Of a DNA stretch of 64,000 nt, positions 52,670 to 62,737 are shown one piece after another. The first letter of the stretch is position 1. Each line of letters begins with the position of its first letter. Made by a program: the position numbers and the translations under genes. This stretch comes from Lachnospiraceae bacterium (GTDB lineage: Bacteria > Bacillota > Clostridia > Lachnospirales > Lachnospiraceae): assembly GCA_910575005.1 (NCBI GenBank), contig CAJTCL010000008.1, forward strand, positions 110,921 through 174,920, given 5' to 3'. The notes beneath the pieces were generated by a model. It made no database searches, had not been told where the DNA came from, and saw only the letters and a program-made list of their open reading frames with translations.

Positions 52670-54922
52670 ATGAATCAAAGAGATGAATGGAATGGATTTC
52701 AAGGCAGGCTTTGGAGAGAGGAAGTAAACACCAGAGACTTCATTCAATGTAATTACACCCCTTATGATGGTGATGAATCCTTTCTGGAAAAACCTACAGA
52801 GGCCACCAATAAACTCTGGGAAATTCTGCAGAATTTACAGAAAGAAGAACGAAAAAAAGGTGGCGTCCTGGATATGGATACGGATGTAGTCTCCACCTTA
52901 ATTTCTCACAGGCCTGGTTATATCAGTGAAGAACATAAGGATTTGGAACAGGTTGTCGGACTTCAGACTGACAAACCTCTAAAACGTGCATTTATGCCTT
53001 TTGGCGGCATTAAGATGGCTGAACAATCCTGCCAAACTTATGGCTATAAACCCTCACCAGAGCTTCATAAAATTTTTACTGAATATCACAGAACGCACAA
53101 TCAAGCTGTGTTTGATGCTTATACCCCAGAGATGAAGCAGGCCAGACATGTCAAAATTATTACTGGACTTCCAGACACCTACGGACGGGGACGCATTGTC
53201 GGTGATTACCGCCGGGTAGCTCTCTATGGCATTGATTTTTTGATTCAAGAAAAAAAACGCGATCTTTCCTGTTGTGGACATGGCATTATGACCGATGATG
53301 TAATCCGACAACGTGAAGAACTGGCCATGCAGATCCAATCCCTAAAAGATATGAAGCTGATGGCAGAAAGTTATGGTTTTGATATCTCCAATCCCGCCCA
53401 AAGTGCAAAAGAGGCTGTTCAATGGCTCTATTTTGGTTATCTTGCCGCAATAAAAACTCAAAATGGCGCCGCTATGAGTGTCGGCCGTATTTCTACTTTC
53501 CTGGACATTTATATCCAGAGAGATTTAGACAATGGCATCCTCACCGAACAGGAAGCGCAGGAACTGGTTGACCATATGGTGATGAAATTCCGTATGGTTA
53601 AGTTTGCCCGCATCCCCTCCTATAATGAACTGTTTTCCGGCGACCCTGTCTGGGCAACTCTGGATATTGCAGGTATTGGTCAGGATGGACGCCACATGGT
53701 CACAAAAACTTGTTTCCGTTTCCTACATACCTTAGAAAATATGGGACCTTCCCCGGAGCCAAATCTTACCGTTTTATATTCTTCCAGACTGCCAGAAGCT
53801 TTCAAGAAATATGCTGCCCATATCTCCATTGAGACCAGCTCTATTCAATATGAGAATGACGATGTGATGCGCCCAGTTTGGGGCGACGATTATGCTGTCT
53901 GCTGTTGTGTATCTGCAACACAGACTGGAAAAGAGATGCAGTTTTTTGGTGCTCGGGCAAATCTTGCTAAATGCCTTCTCTATGCGATCAATGGTGGTAT
54001 TGATGAACGCTATAAGGAACAGGTGGCGCCAGCATATGCCCCAATTATCTCTGAATATCTGGACTATGATGAGGTAATGGAAAAATATGATGCTATGATG
54101 GACTGGTTGGCAGAATTATATGTCAACACCTTAAATCTGATTCAATATATGCACGACAAATATTATTATGAAAGTGCAGAGATGGCTTTGATTGATACTG
54201 ATGTGCGACGCACCTTTGCCACTGGAATTGCTGGTTTTTCTCATGTGGTAGATTCCCTGTCTGCCATTCGTTATGCCAAGGTTAAAGTGATTCGCGATGA
54301 TACCGGACTTGCCGTCGACTATGAGACCGAGGGCGATTTTCCGCGCTATGGCAATGATGACGACCGTGCAGACGATATCGCAGTATGGCTGTTAAAAACC
54401 TTTATGGGAAAACTGAGAAAATTCCACACTTACCGAGAATCGGAACCCACCACTTCTATTCTCACCATAACCTCTAATGTGGTATATGGCAAAGCAACAG
54501 GAGCGCTGCCGGATGGAAGACCTGCAGGTGAACCTTTATCCCCTGGGGCAAATCCCAGCTATGGTGCAGAACAAAATGGTCTTTTGGCTTCCTTAAATTC
54601 TGTAGCCAAACTGCCTTATGAGTATGCACTGGATGGAATCTCCAACACTCAGACCATCCACCCAGACGCAATCGGCCACAACAAAGCCGAGCGTGTAGAA
54701 AACTTGGTCAATGTCCTGGATGGCTACTTTAATCAGGGTGCACATCATTTGAATGTAAATATTTTTGGCATTGACAAATTGAAAGATGCTATGGAACATC
54801 CAGAAAAACCAGAATATGCAAACTTTACAATCCGTGTATCTGGCTATGCCGTAAAATTTATTGATTTGACTAAGGAACAGCAATTAGATGTTATCGCACG
54901 TTCCTGTCATGAGAATGTATAG
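52670..54922 (+). CDS. pflB: pyruvate formate-lyase (formate C-acetyltransferase)
   Basis: This 750-residue glycyl-radical enzyme splits pyruvate with CoA into acetyl-CoA and formate, the main anaerobic pyruvate route in many gut clostridia. The catalytic cysteine pair is in [26 protein letters not shown], and the glycyl-radical loop RVSGYAVKF lies 27 residues from the end. Together with the CoA-type context, these identify true PFL rather than a dehydratase relative. ATG follows GAGGAGGAC. The activase gene overlaps its end. Confidence 0.97.
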   Translation: MNQRDEWNGFQGRLWREEVNTRDFIQCNYTPYDGDESFLEKPTEATNKLWEILQNLQKEERKKGGVLDMDTDVVSTLISHRPGYISEEHKDLEQVVGLQTDKPLKRAFMPFGGIKMAEQSCQTYGYKPSPELHKIFTEYHRTHNQAVFDAYTPEMKQARHVKIITGLPDTYGRGRIVGDYRRVALYGIDFLIQEKKRDLSCCGHGIMTDDVIRQREELAMQIQSLKDMKLMAESYGFDISNPAQSAKEAVQWLYFGYLAAIKTQNGAAMSVGRISTFLDIYIQRDLDNGILTEQEAQELVDHMVMKFRMVKFARIPSYNELFSGDPVWATLDIAGIGQDGRHMVTKTCFRFLHTLENMGPSPEPNLTVLYSSRLPEAFKKYAAHISIETSSIQYENDDVMRPVWGDDYAVCCCVSATQTGKEMQFFGARANLAKCLLYAINGGIDERYKEQVAPAYAPIISEYLDYDEVMEKYDAMMDWLAELYVNTLNLIQYMHDKYYYESAEMALIDTDVRRTFATGIAGFSHVVDSLSAIRYAKVKVIRDDTGLAVDYETEGDFPRYGNDDDRADDIAVWLLKTFMGKLRKFHTYRESEPTTSILTITSNVVYGKATGALPDGRPAGEPLSPGANPSYGAEQNGLLASLNSVAKLPYEYALDGISNTQTIHPDAIGHNKAERVENLVNVLDGYFNQGAHHLNVNIFGIDKLKDAMEHPEKPEYANFTIRVSGYAVKFIDLTKEQQLDVIARSCHENV

Positions 54923-55787
54923 TACAGACAGCCCCCTTCTGGGGGCTGTTCATTCTACAGAAAGTTTTGGGGCTGTGGATGGCCCTGGTGTCCGTTTCCT
55001 GATATTTTTTCAGGGTTGTCCGATGCGCTGTCAGTTCTGCCACAATCCAGACACTTGGCAGCTCCCAAATGATCCACAAAATCCTATAACATCTCATGAT
55101 ACAGGGACAGACAATCTATCTCCCCAAATCCCAAAATATGCCAACGATGGAAAATATAGCTCTTGCTCTTACATCTCCTACACCCCGCAGGAGCTTTATT
55201 CTCTGGCTAAACGCTACCGCAGTTACTGGAAAAATGGTGGTGGTATCACAGTCAGCGGCGGGGAACCTCTGCTGCAGATCGACTTTTTAACCGAGTTTTT
55301 CCGTCTTGCCAAATCCGAACAAGTACACACTGCACTTGATACTTCTGGCCATCCGTTTACCCGTCAGCAGCCATTTTGGGGGAAATTTGAACAGCTTATG
55401 AAATACACGGACTTAATACTTCTTGATCTGAAACATATAGACCCCAAATGCCACCAAAAGCTGACCGGACACAGCAATGAAAATATTTTAGATTTGGCTC
55501 AACATTTATCCGAGATTGGTAAACCCATATGGATTCGCCATGTACTGGTGCCTGGAATCAATGATTCTTTAGAATACCTCTCCGGCCTTGATCATTTTGT
55601 AAGTTCTTTAAAAAATGTCGAGCGCTTGGAGATACTTCCCTATCACACACACGGCGTTCCTAAGTGGAAAGCGCTTGGTATTCCTTATCCACTGGAAGAT
55701 ATTAAGCCACCTACAAAAGAACAACTTACCCTGGCCAATCAACAGCTGCACACAGATTCCTATACCGGTTATCAAAAATTATTATAA
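54915..55787 (+). CDS. pflA: pyruvate formate-lyase activating enzyme
   Basis: This radical-SAM enzyme of about 290 residues places the glycyl radical on PFL. The iron-sulfur motif is [14 protein letters not shown] (CxxxCxxC), preceded by the typical [15 protein letters not shown] opening; GGEPLLQ and a conserved VPGIND follow. Starts at 54909 and 54915 overlap the pflB stop; I use 54915. A perfect hairpin ACAGCCCCC/GGGGGCTGT lies inside its first codons and may dampen read-through or translation, keeping activase below lyase. A Ser-rich insert of about 30 residues after the cluster motif is longer than in E. coli. Confidence 0.95.
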   Translation: MYSTDSPLLGAVHSTESFGAVDGPGVRFLIFFQGCPMRCQFCHNPDTWQLPNDPQNPITSHDTGTDNLSPQIPKYANDGKYSSCSYISYTPQELYSLAKRYRSYWKNGGGITVSGGEPLLQIDFLTEFFRLAKSEQVHTALDTSGHPFTRQQPFWGKFEQLMKYTDLILLDLKHIDPKCHQKLTGHSNENILDLAQHLSEIGKPIWIRHVLVPGINDSLEYLSGLDHFVSSLKNVERLEILPYHTHGVPKWKALGIPYPLEDIKPPTKEQLTLANQQLHTDSYTGYQKLL

Positions 55788-55865
55788 TACAATCTCAATC
55801 ACTTAACATAGTATCATCCCCTGAAACAAACGGGGGTTAAATTGATAATGGAGGAATAGATCGAA

Positions 55866-56267
55866 ATGACAGAAAAAGAATTTATGGAAAAGGCAACAGA
55901 ATTGATCAAACAAATTGTAAATGCTATTGCTGACAAAAAATATACTGCACTTGCATCTTTGGCCAAAATAGATTTAAATTGGAGTTCCTGGCTTGACTTA
56001 GAAGAAACACCTGAGTCCGCCTGTTTGGGATTTGGGCAATGGCTAGAAGAACAATTGGCCATGTGGGAGGAAGATGAACAAAGATCATTTGTCGTTGACC
56101 ATTTTGACGAATCTTGTTTAGAAGAGATTAAATTATGGGCAGACAATACTTCTTCTGTGACATATTTTCCGACAAATTCAGGAGAAAGACTAGATTTTGT
56201 GTTTGAAATTGATTTGAAAATTGATCAAAATAACGAAATAATAGCGGCATTAGATGTAAATGCCTAA
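55866..56267 (+). CDS. small acidic protein, unknown (immunity-protein-like)
   Basis: This 133-residue acidic soluble protein begins MTEKEFMEKATELIKQIVNA and contains many Trp and Asp/Glu residues (NWSSWLDLEE, MWEEDEQRSF). Small acidic proteins of this kind are often immunity proteins of polymorphic toxins, and similar openings are annotated as DUF7668-type in gut clostridia. That memory-based link is weak. No toxin gene is adjacent. GGAGG precedes the ATG. It stands alone between pflA and the TPR gene. Confidence 0.55.
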   Translation: MTEKEFMEKATELIKQIVNAIADKKYTALASLAKIDLNWSSWLDLEETPESACLGFGQWLEEQLAMWEEDEQRSFVVDHFDESCLEEIKLWADNTSSVTYFPTNSGERLDFVFEIDLKIDQNNEIIAALDVNA

Positions 56268-56473
56268 TTGATTTAAGCGAAGCCCCTTCTATGGGTGGTG
56301 AGTATAACAAATTTACTTCCATAGAAGGGATTCCAATGAAAATCTCTCCTCAATTACCTTGCTCATGTGGTTTCGATCTTCTTATATTTCTTTCAAATGC
56401 CTTACCGACTTTGCAAGCTCCTGATAACACATATCAACCTATTTAGAGCATAAAACTTGTGTTATAATTATAT
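56268..56473. other. intergenic hairpin region
   Basis: CCTTCTATGG and CCATAGAAGG (about 56285-56329) can form a 10-bp stem with a 24-base loop after the small acidic gene. Nothing else is recognisable. Confidence 0.45.
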
Positions 56474-58306
56474 CTATTTTAATTTATAATTTTCATATAA
56501 ATCTGCCAACTTATCCTCAATTGCTTTTGTATCAGGATGCTCTTCTCCTAATACCTTTTGATCTATTGCTAGTGCTTTTCTATATAGTTCTTCTGCTTCT
56601 TGGTATTTTTCCTGCTTTTTATAAACATAAGCTAAATTCCTATACGCAAACGCTGTATGTGGATGCTCTTCTCCCAATACCTTTTGATCTATTGCTAGTG
56701 CTTTTCTATATAGTTCTTCTGCTTCTTGGTATTTTTCCTGCTTTTTATAAACATAAGCTAAATTCCTATACGCAAACGCTGTATGTGGATGCTCTTTTCC
56801 TAATACTTTTTCATTAATCACAATTACCTTTTTATGCAATGCTTCTGCTTTCTTAGTTTTTCCCTGCTTTTCATAGACATAAGCCAAATTCCCATACGCA
56901 AACGCTGTATGTGGATGTTCTTTTCCTAATACTTTTTCATTAATCACAATTACCTTTTTATGCAATGCTTCTGCTTTCTTAGTTTTTCCCTGCATCATAT
57001 ATATTTTAGCTAAATTATTATAACTACTTGCTGTATCTGGATGTTCTTCTCCCAGTACTTTCTGACAAATATGCAAATCTCTTTGATACAATCTCTCTGC
57101 TTTTTGATATTCTTTTTGTACTGCATAAATACCAGCTAAATTACTATAGCTAATCGCAGTTTTAGGATCATTTTCCCCTAATATTTTCTTACTGATACAC
57201 AACGCCTTTTGATATAATTCCTCTGCCTTCTGATATTCTCCCCTATTTCTATACAATTCAGCTAAATTATTATAAACCGTAGATATATTTTCGTGTTCTT
57301 CTCCTAATGTTTTTTCACTGATATTCAGCACCCTTTTATATAGCTGCTCTGCTTCCTGGTATTTTCCCTGATCTACATAGATAACACCTAAATTATTATA
57401 ACTAACCGCCGTACAGGGGTGATTCTCTCCAAATATTTTCTTACTGATATTCAATGCTTTTTTACTCAAATTTTCCGCTTCCTGATATTTTCCCTGACGT
57501 TCACATATGACAGCCAACTGGTTGTAACCGTCCACAGTATCAGGATGTTCCTCCCCCAAAATCTCTTCCGATATTTTTAGCATTTGCAGACAATAATTTT
57601 CTGCCTCCCTATATTTTCCTTGCTCCTTATAAATTTCTGACAACTTTAAATAAATCTCTGTCATCTCTAAATGCTCTGCTCCCAGAAGCTTTTCACGGAT
57701 TTCTTTTGACTTTAATAAGAGCCTTTCACTGTGCTGATACTCTGCCTTGTCTCCTGCTTCCTGTGCCTGTTCCAGCAAACGTCTGCTCTCTTCCAGCATT
57801 TGTTTTGATTTCTCTGGATTTAATGTCTCCTGCTCTATAAATAAATGATCTGTCTCAGAAAAAGGCAAGCCTGCCTGTTGCTCTTTTCGTTCCATATGAA
57901 AGATAATTCTCATTTTTACAAAAGAATAGAAATCATAAGCACTGCCTGCAAGTTGGTCATCTCCATAGGCAGTTGTCAGAAAAATCAAATTTTTCTCCAA
58001 TCCTGCCAACATATCTCTGCTGAAATTAAGGCGCTTTAAATCCTCCTCGCTCTGAATGGCAAATTGAAAATTGAAAATCAAAAAGGTCTGTAGCTCTGGC
58101 CTCTGGGCAATCCATTGCTGCAGAACTTGAAAGGAGTATTGACCAGGATTTCTCCGATAGTCATATACTCCCACTGCGCCCCTTCGGTATACCTCAACAA
58201 TCTCTCTTTGTATGGCTTCCTCAGCCACTGCTATATACAGTCCGCATTCTGACTTGTTGATAATCCACCCTAAACTCTGATAGCCTTCCTGGTTACGCTC
58301 CGACAT
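56474..58306 (-). CDS. TPR-array protein with STAND-like N-terminal domain
   Basis: The first 150 residues of this 610-residue protein (SECGLYIAVAEEAIQREIVE to NLIFLTTAYGDDQLAGSAYDFYSFVKMRIIF) resemble the N-terminal region found before TPRs in some bacterial STAND-type proteins. The remaining residues form about ten 42-residue kinesin-light-chain-type TPRs (AEELYRKAL..QKVLGEEHPxTA). The last four units are nearly identical in DNA, in two pairs, showing recent duplication. Its start overlaps the ATPase stop by 14 bp, so the two proteins are probably partners: the ATPase as switch, the TPR array as sensor. No signal peptide or effector domain is visible. Confidence 0.75.
   Translation of the reverse strand: MSERNQEGYQSLGWIINKSECGLYIAVAEEAIQREIVEVYRRGAVGVYDYRRNPGQYSFQVLQQWIAQRPELQTFLIFNFQFAIQSEEDLKRLNFSRDMLAGLEKNLIFLTTAYGDDQLAGSAYDFYSFVKMRIIFHMERKEQQAGLPFSETDHLFIEQETLNPEKSKQMLEESRRLLEQAQEAGDKAEYQHSERLLLKSKEIREKLLGAEHLEMTEIYLKLSEIYKEQGKYREAENYCLQMLKISEEILGEEHPDTVDGYNQLAVICERQGKYQEAENLSKKALNISKKIFGENHPCTAVSYNNLGVIYVDQGKYQEAEQLYKRVLNISEKTLGEEHENISTVYNNLAELYRNRGEYQKAEELYQKALCISKKILGENDPKTAISYSNLAGIYAVQKEYQKAERLYQRDLHICQKVLGEEHPDTASSYNNLAKIYMMQGKTKKAEALHKKVIVINEKVLGKEHPHTAFAYGNLAYVYEKQGKTKKAEALHKKVIVINEKVLGKEHPHTAFAYRNLAYVYKKQEKYQEAEELYRKALAIDQKVLGEEHPHTAFAYRNLAYVYKKQEKYQEAEELYRKALAIDQKVLGEEHPDTKAIEDKLADLYENYKLK
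56535..57038. repeat. 126-bp tandem repeats within the TPR gene
   Basis: Units starting at 56535 and 56661 are almost identical over 126 bp, as are the next two (from about 56787 and 56913). Each codes for one 42-residue TPR. Such arrays change copy number easily by slippage or recombination while keeping frame. Confidence 0.88.
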
Positions 58307-59606
58307 TTGTAATCAACCCCTGTTCTCCCAAAAACTTTGCGATCAGAGGATGTATGTTGTGCCAACGTTTTCCATTATACTCAAGCACTACCGACGCCTG
58401 CAGCATTTTCAACAGCATCTCCTTATCCTCAATCAATTCCTTATTCCCTCGGTAAATATTTATCAAAAAATCATAGTCTTTTTTCTCAATACGCCTGGTC
58501 AGAGAAGTCTTCAGCTCTTCCAGCGCACGCTCAGCATCCTCCTCGCAAATAGTATGGCTTCCTCTGCGCTCTGCCCGTTTTGCAGCGGCGTTGATTGCCT
58601 GAAATAAATCTCGTAGAGAACCGCCTGTATATTTTATCAAACTTTCAAGTACACCGCTCTCAAATAAACTCAAGTCCGCACGCTTCTCTACAATCTTTTC
58701 TATCACCTCAATCCCGTCATCAAAGCTCTGTCCCTCTATTGTTTCTATTTTAATCATTGGTAACGTTTTGGTGATAAAATAACTTTCCATCACTGAAAAT
58801 CTTGGGTCATAGGACAAACCAATCGGAAATGTATAGATCACTGGAAATGGCATCCCAGAGAGAATCGCCGCATAATTATAAAAAATCTTCCAGGCGTCCT
58901 CCGGGTTTAATTTATCCAAATCTTCAAAAATAACAATTGGGCGCTTTCCCGCCGTTTTTTGGGATATCTGCTGTGATACATGGCTTAACATCTGAATCCA
59001 TTCGCTGGAACGAACACTAATCTTTTTGCGGTATTCTGTACGAATCTCTTCATTAAATTTTAAATCTGCCTTGATCTTGGCAAATGCTTTTAGTATTTTT
59101 TTTAAAAATTTGGGCGTCTCTGCCGACACTTCTGTCTCTGCGGACAATGCCTGCAGTTTTTGGGATGACTTGATTTCTGTTCCTTCCTCCCAAAACTCCA
59201 TGATATCTATAAGGCTATCTTGGTCAATACTGCATTTTAATTCTTCCGCCATTTTTAGCAGCGCCTCTCCCATCAAAATAAACAGATCCGAATATACAAT
59301 GTTAAACAAATCCAAATCCATACTGCAGGCGATTGTTTTTACCTGATAGCCCTTTGTACGGAACGCCTCTGACATCCGGTTTAACTCCGTGCTTTTTCCA
59401 CATCCTCTATGGCCTAACAGTAAAAATGCATTGTGATCTCCTGGCTGACGGCAAATATCAAAAATATCCTCCATTGGAGAACTATATTTATCACTCATAC
59501 GATATTCCATTGTATCACTATAATAAAATCGCTGCATCTGCTCCCCCTTTAAAGGTTCCGGCGAAAATGCATTGATTATTTCTTCTACTTTAGCTGCATA
59601 TTCCAT
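58293..59606 (-). CDS. P-loop ATPase (AAA/STAND-like) paired with the TPR protein
   Basis: This 437-residue cytoplasmic ATPase has Walker A in LLLGHRGCGKSTEL (about residues 61-74), Walker B in IVIFEDLDKLN (about 228-238) and an arginine-rich sensor region (TGGSLRDLFQAINAAAKRAERR). The C-terminal part is a winged-helix-like module (YNGKRWHNIHPLIAKFL). This is the layout of Orc/Cdc6-like and STAND NTPases. It lies 49 bp after a MATE gene with no terminator between and overlaps the TPR gene. A split STAND module with sensing TPRs is plausible, by analogy to signal-transducing or defence ATPases; no target is known. Confidence 0.75.
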   Translation of the reverse strand: MEYAAKVEEIINAFSPEPLKGEQMQRFYYSDTMEYRMSDKYSSPMEDIFDICRQPGDHNAFLLLGHRGCGKSTELNRMSEAFRTKGYQVKTIACSMDLDLFNIVYSDLFILMGEALLKMAEELKCSIDQDSLIDIMEFWEEGTEIKSSQKLQALSAETEVSAETPKFLKKILKAFAKIKADLKFNEEIRTEYRKKISVRSSEWIQMLSHVSQQISQKTAGKRPIVIFEDLDKLNPEDAWKIFYNYAAILSGMPFPVIYTFPIGLSYDPRFSVMESYFITKTLPMIKIETIEGQSFDDGIEVIEKIVEKRADLSLFESGVLESLIKYTGGSLRDLFQAINAAAKRAERRGSHTICEEDAERALEELKTSLTRRIEKKDYDFLINIYRGNKELIEDKEMLLKMLQASVVLEYNGKRWHNIHPLIAKFLGEQGLITNVGA

Positions 59607-59655
59607 TCGAGATTTCCTCCTATTTTGCTCTTGATTACACTATTTTCATTGTAAC

Positions 59656-60999
59656 CTAATTGCTCCAGGAAAACAACTGCCCCCTATGACGAATATAGTA
59701 AAAAATGCCCGCCAAATCCGCCAAAAACCAGCCAATCGGAATCGCCCACCAAATCCCAGCTACCCCAAACGCCGGCACTGCTGAGAGAAGATAGGCAAGC
59801 GCCACTCGAACTCCCAGAGAGATTATGGTAAGCACAACTGACATCCCTGGCTTTCCTAGGGCCCGATACAAGCCATACAGCAGAAACAGACAACCGATTC
59901 CACAGTAAAACACACCTTCTACCTGCAGATAGCGAATCCCTTCGCGAATAATCTCAGTTTCCCCGGATTCCACAAACAACTCCATCAAAGGGCCTGCAAA
60001 CAGACACACTGCCGCAGATATCACGATACAAAAAGCGACTGCCGTCATCACTGCCCCTTTTAATCCCTGACGAATGCGCTCCTCTTTTTGGGCTCCATAA
60101 TTTTGTGCTATAAAAGTAGAAAAAGCATTGCCGAAATCCTGAACTGGCATATACGCAAAAGCATCAATCTTCACTGCCGCTGCAAAGGCCGCCATCACAG
60201 TGGCTCCAAAACTGTTGACCAATCCTTGAACCATCAGAATTCCTAAATTCATTACAGACTGCTGCACACAAGTCAAAATCGAAAAACTTGTGATTTCCTT
60301 AATACAAGCGAAACGGATCTTACACTGGCGATGAATGCCTCGAAACTGCGGACATTTGGCCAGAGCATAGACAGTGATTCCAATTCCAGAGACATATTGG
60401 GAAATTACCGTTGCCTCCGCCGCGCCCTGTACCCCGCGGCCAAGACCTAGCACAAACCACAAATCCAAAATAATATTCAGCACGGAGGAAATAGCCAGAA
60501 AGACCAGCGGAATCAATGAATTACCCAACGCACGCAGAAAAGAGGCGAAATAATTATATAAAAAAGTAGCTGTAATACCGCAGAAAATAACCAGAAGATA
60601 GCCGCGCATTAAGCTCCATACCTCCGCTGGCACCTGAAGAAAAATGCGTATTCCATCCAGACATACAAAGGCCAAACAGTTGAGAAATAAAGTCAGACCG
60701 GCAATCAACACAAAAGAAGCAGAGATACTTTCCCGTAATCCTGCCTCATCCCGCTGGCCAAATCGTATGGAAAACACAGCTCCGCTGCCCATACAAAGCC
60801 CCAATAAAATTGAAGTTAAAAATGTCATCAAAGTAAACGCCGAACCCACTGCGGCCAAAGCATTACTTCCAAGAAAACGCCCCACAATCAAGGTATCTGC
60901 AATATTATAACACTGCTGCAGCAAATTTCCTAAAATCATGGGGACAGCAAATCCCAGCATAGATCGCATCACTGGGCCATTTGTCAAATCTCTATTCAT
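59656..60999 (-). CDS. MATE-family efflux transporter
   Basis: This 447-residue membrane protein has twelve hydrophobic segments and the MATE opening MRSMLGFAVPMILGNLLQQCYNIADTLIVGRFLG. MATE proteins export drugs or metabolites in exchange for Na+ or H+. It belongs to the clostridial NorM-related branch; substrate unknown. It starts 12 bp after the natural end of the LytTR regulator gene, so the regulator may control it. The ATPase/TPR genes follow without a visible terminator. Confidence 0.93.
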   Translation of the reverse strand: MNRDLTNGPVMRSMLGFAVPMILGNLLQQCYNIADTLIVGRFLGSNALAAVGSAFTLMTFLTSILLGLCMGSGAVFSIRFGQRDEAGLRESISASFVLIAGLTLFLNCLAFVCLDGIRIFLQVPAEVWSLMRGYLLVIFCGITATFLYNYFASFLRALGNSLIPLVFLAISSVLNIILDLWFVLGLGRGVQGAAEATVISQYVSGIGITVYALAKCPQFRGIHRQCKIRFACIKEITSFSILTCVQQSVMNLGILMVQGLVNSFGATVMAAFAAAVKIDAFAYMPVQDFGNAFSTFIAQNYGAQKEERIRQGLKGAVMTAVAFCIVISAAVCLFAGPLMELFVESGETEIIREGIRYLQVEGVFYCGIGCLFLLYGLYRALGKPGMSVVLTIISLGVRVALAYLLSAVPAFGVAGIWWAIPIGWFLADLAGIFYYIRHRGQLFSWSN

Positions 61000-61011
61000 A
61001 TTCTCACACCA

Positions 61012-61737
61012 TTATTGTTCTTTTTTATATACCTCAAATGCATTTTTTACCTCTCTGTATCATGCCTTTGGTATATTTAATTTTTTCTGAGTACTCAATG
61101 TCACCATACCATCTGCAACATTTTCCACATGCTTTAGATTCACTAAAAAACTTTGATGAACCCATACAAAACAACTGCTCTGCAGTTCTTGTTCTATTTC
61201 ATTTAATGTTCGATATTGTGTATAGACGACCAAGTTTTTTTCCATAATATAAAAATGTAGTTTATGTAGTCTACTTTCTATGTAGAGTATCCGTTCTATC
61301 AATACTTCCTTTTTACATTCAAGAAATTGAAACCACTTTTTGGACGACTCATAATTCATCTTAGATAGAATTGCCCCCATACACTCATAGATTGATTCCT
61401 CAAAATCCAAATCACTTTTAAGCAAATACCGCATGGCATTCACTTTATAGCCCTCCAAAGAATGATGTATATCCGCTGTCACAAACACTAGCAGCACTTC
61501 ATTGCTGTATTCTCTAATCTTTCGGGCTGTCGCAATACCATCTACTTCCTGCATATTGATATCCAAAAATATGACCGTGTACTGCACAATCTCAATCCCA
61601 CATTGAAGCAGTTCCTCTCCTGAACCAAACTCTACTATCTCAAATAGTACATCCCGTTTTGATAAATAATCTGTAATATAATTCTTTACAAGCTTCCGAA
61701 AATACGCTTCATCATCACAAATAGCAATTTTTAACAT
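61012..61737 (-). pseudogene. LytTR-family response regulator with premature stop near its end
   Basis: The receiver domain has acidic residues in ICDDEAYF and phospho-acceptor Asp in VIFLDINMQEVDG. The LytTR DNA-binding domain follows (about 130-225). Translation stops at TGA 61060-61062, giving 225 residues ending LNIPKA. Reading on in the same frame gives YREVKNAFEVYKKEQ and then TAA (61012-61014). LytTR domains normally end in just that way, with an Arg before YREVK, so a CGA-to-TGA change is likely. The missing 16 residues are the last strand/helix; the protein may be unstable or weakened. No histidine kinase is adjacent. Confidence 0.8.
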
Positions 61738-61996
61738 CTATCTCTCCCTCATATCTCATGTCTCTTATTATCTCGACATATTTGTATAAAAAATTAACGT
61801 ATATTGCATGTATCTGTTATTCTATTATATATCTGAATTTCACCGACAAGTAACCATTTGGTTCAATGGTATAGAAAATAATAGAGTGGTAAAATATTAA
61901 ATCTCACATTTCACCACTCTAACTATTTCATTACTACAATTATCAAATAAACTGTAACTTTGCTCTCTTTCTATTCCTGATCTAATAAATTGACTT
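61738..61996. other. intergenic region upstream of the LytTR regulator
   Basis: AT-rich, with no gene. It must contain the promoter for the regulator-MATE-ATPase-TPR run, but I see no convincing -35/-10 pair on the minus strand and no LytTR-type direct repeats. Confidence 0.35.
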
Positions 61997-62701
61997 TTAC
62001 TCACCGCTGAAAGATTTTGGAGCCTGCTCAGCCAAGGCTACTCTGCTTCTGCGATACTGTGCTTTATCAAACATAGAAAAGAAGGTCTCCTGCATTTGAT
62101 TTTTAGCGCTGTTAATCAACTTCTCATAGCTAATCTTGATTTCCTTAGATGCATTGTCCTCCGCTGCTAATTCATCCTTCCACATTTCCCTTAGTTCTTC
62201 ATCTGTGGACGCTCTTACACGTGATTCGCCAATAAATTCTGTCAATTTACCATTCTCAGTTGATAAGCCATAATAACAATATCCACATCCATCTCTCTTT
62301 GCCCACTGTATATAACGCGGATAGTCCATAATAATATTTCCAATTGTGCCTTTAATCTGAGCCTCAAAGTCTTCGTCCGCCATCATTTTTTTAATTACAC
62401 TAACATCAATCTGTATGCTGCAACGATCTGGACAGCTAAAATTTTCTCCCTGCTGATGACTATCTCCCTTATATCCTATATGATATGAAGCAGGTGTTTG
62501 TAAATCTGACATTTTAAATGTTACATCTGGATAATCCTCGCACAATTTCTTATAATAGGAAACAATCTGACTATCAGAAGGTATAGCAGTTCTTGAATTT
62601 GCACTTTCAGATACCTGAAACTCTTCTGCATCTTTTCCAGTTTTTATCCCTTTCGTTCCAAAATAACTGCTCACTCCTGGCAGAGTTTCTGTAATCTGCA
62701 T
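61997..62701 (-). CDS. hypothetical protein with CxxC pairs
   Basis: This 234-residue soluble protein starts MQITETLPGVSSYFGTKGI at an ATG after AGGAGG. It has CPDRC and CGYCYYG motifs in the middle that could bind metal or form disulfides, and a charged helical C-terminus. There is no signal peptide. It resembles no family I can name. It follows the secreted zinc-ribbon-like gene by 36 bp on the same strand, so the two are probably co-expressed. Confidence 0.6.
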   Translation of the reverse strand: MQITETLPGVSSYFGTKGIKTGKDAEEFQVSESANSRTAIPSDSQIVSYYKKLCEDYPDVTFKMSDLQTPASYHIGYKGDSHQQGENFSCPDRCSIQIDVSVIKKMMADEDFEAQIKGTIGNIIMDYPRYIQWAKRDGCGYCYYGLSTENGKLTEFIGESRVRASTDEELREMWKDELAAEDNASKEIKISYEKLINSAKNQMQETFFSMFDKAQYRRSRVALAEQAPKSFSGE

Positions 62702-62737
62702 TCTATAGACCTCCTTTATTAACAACTTAATTTATTC

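Noticed and set aside
56535..57038. CRISPR or minisatellite DNA
   Set aside because: The 126-bp periodicity equals 42 codons and encodes regular TPRs in a continuous frame.
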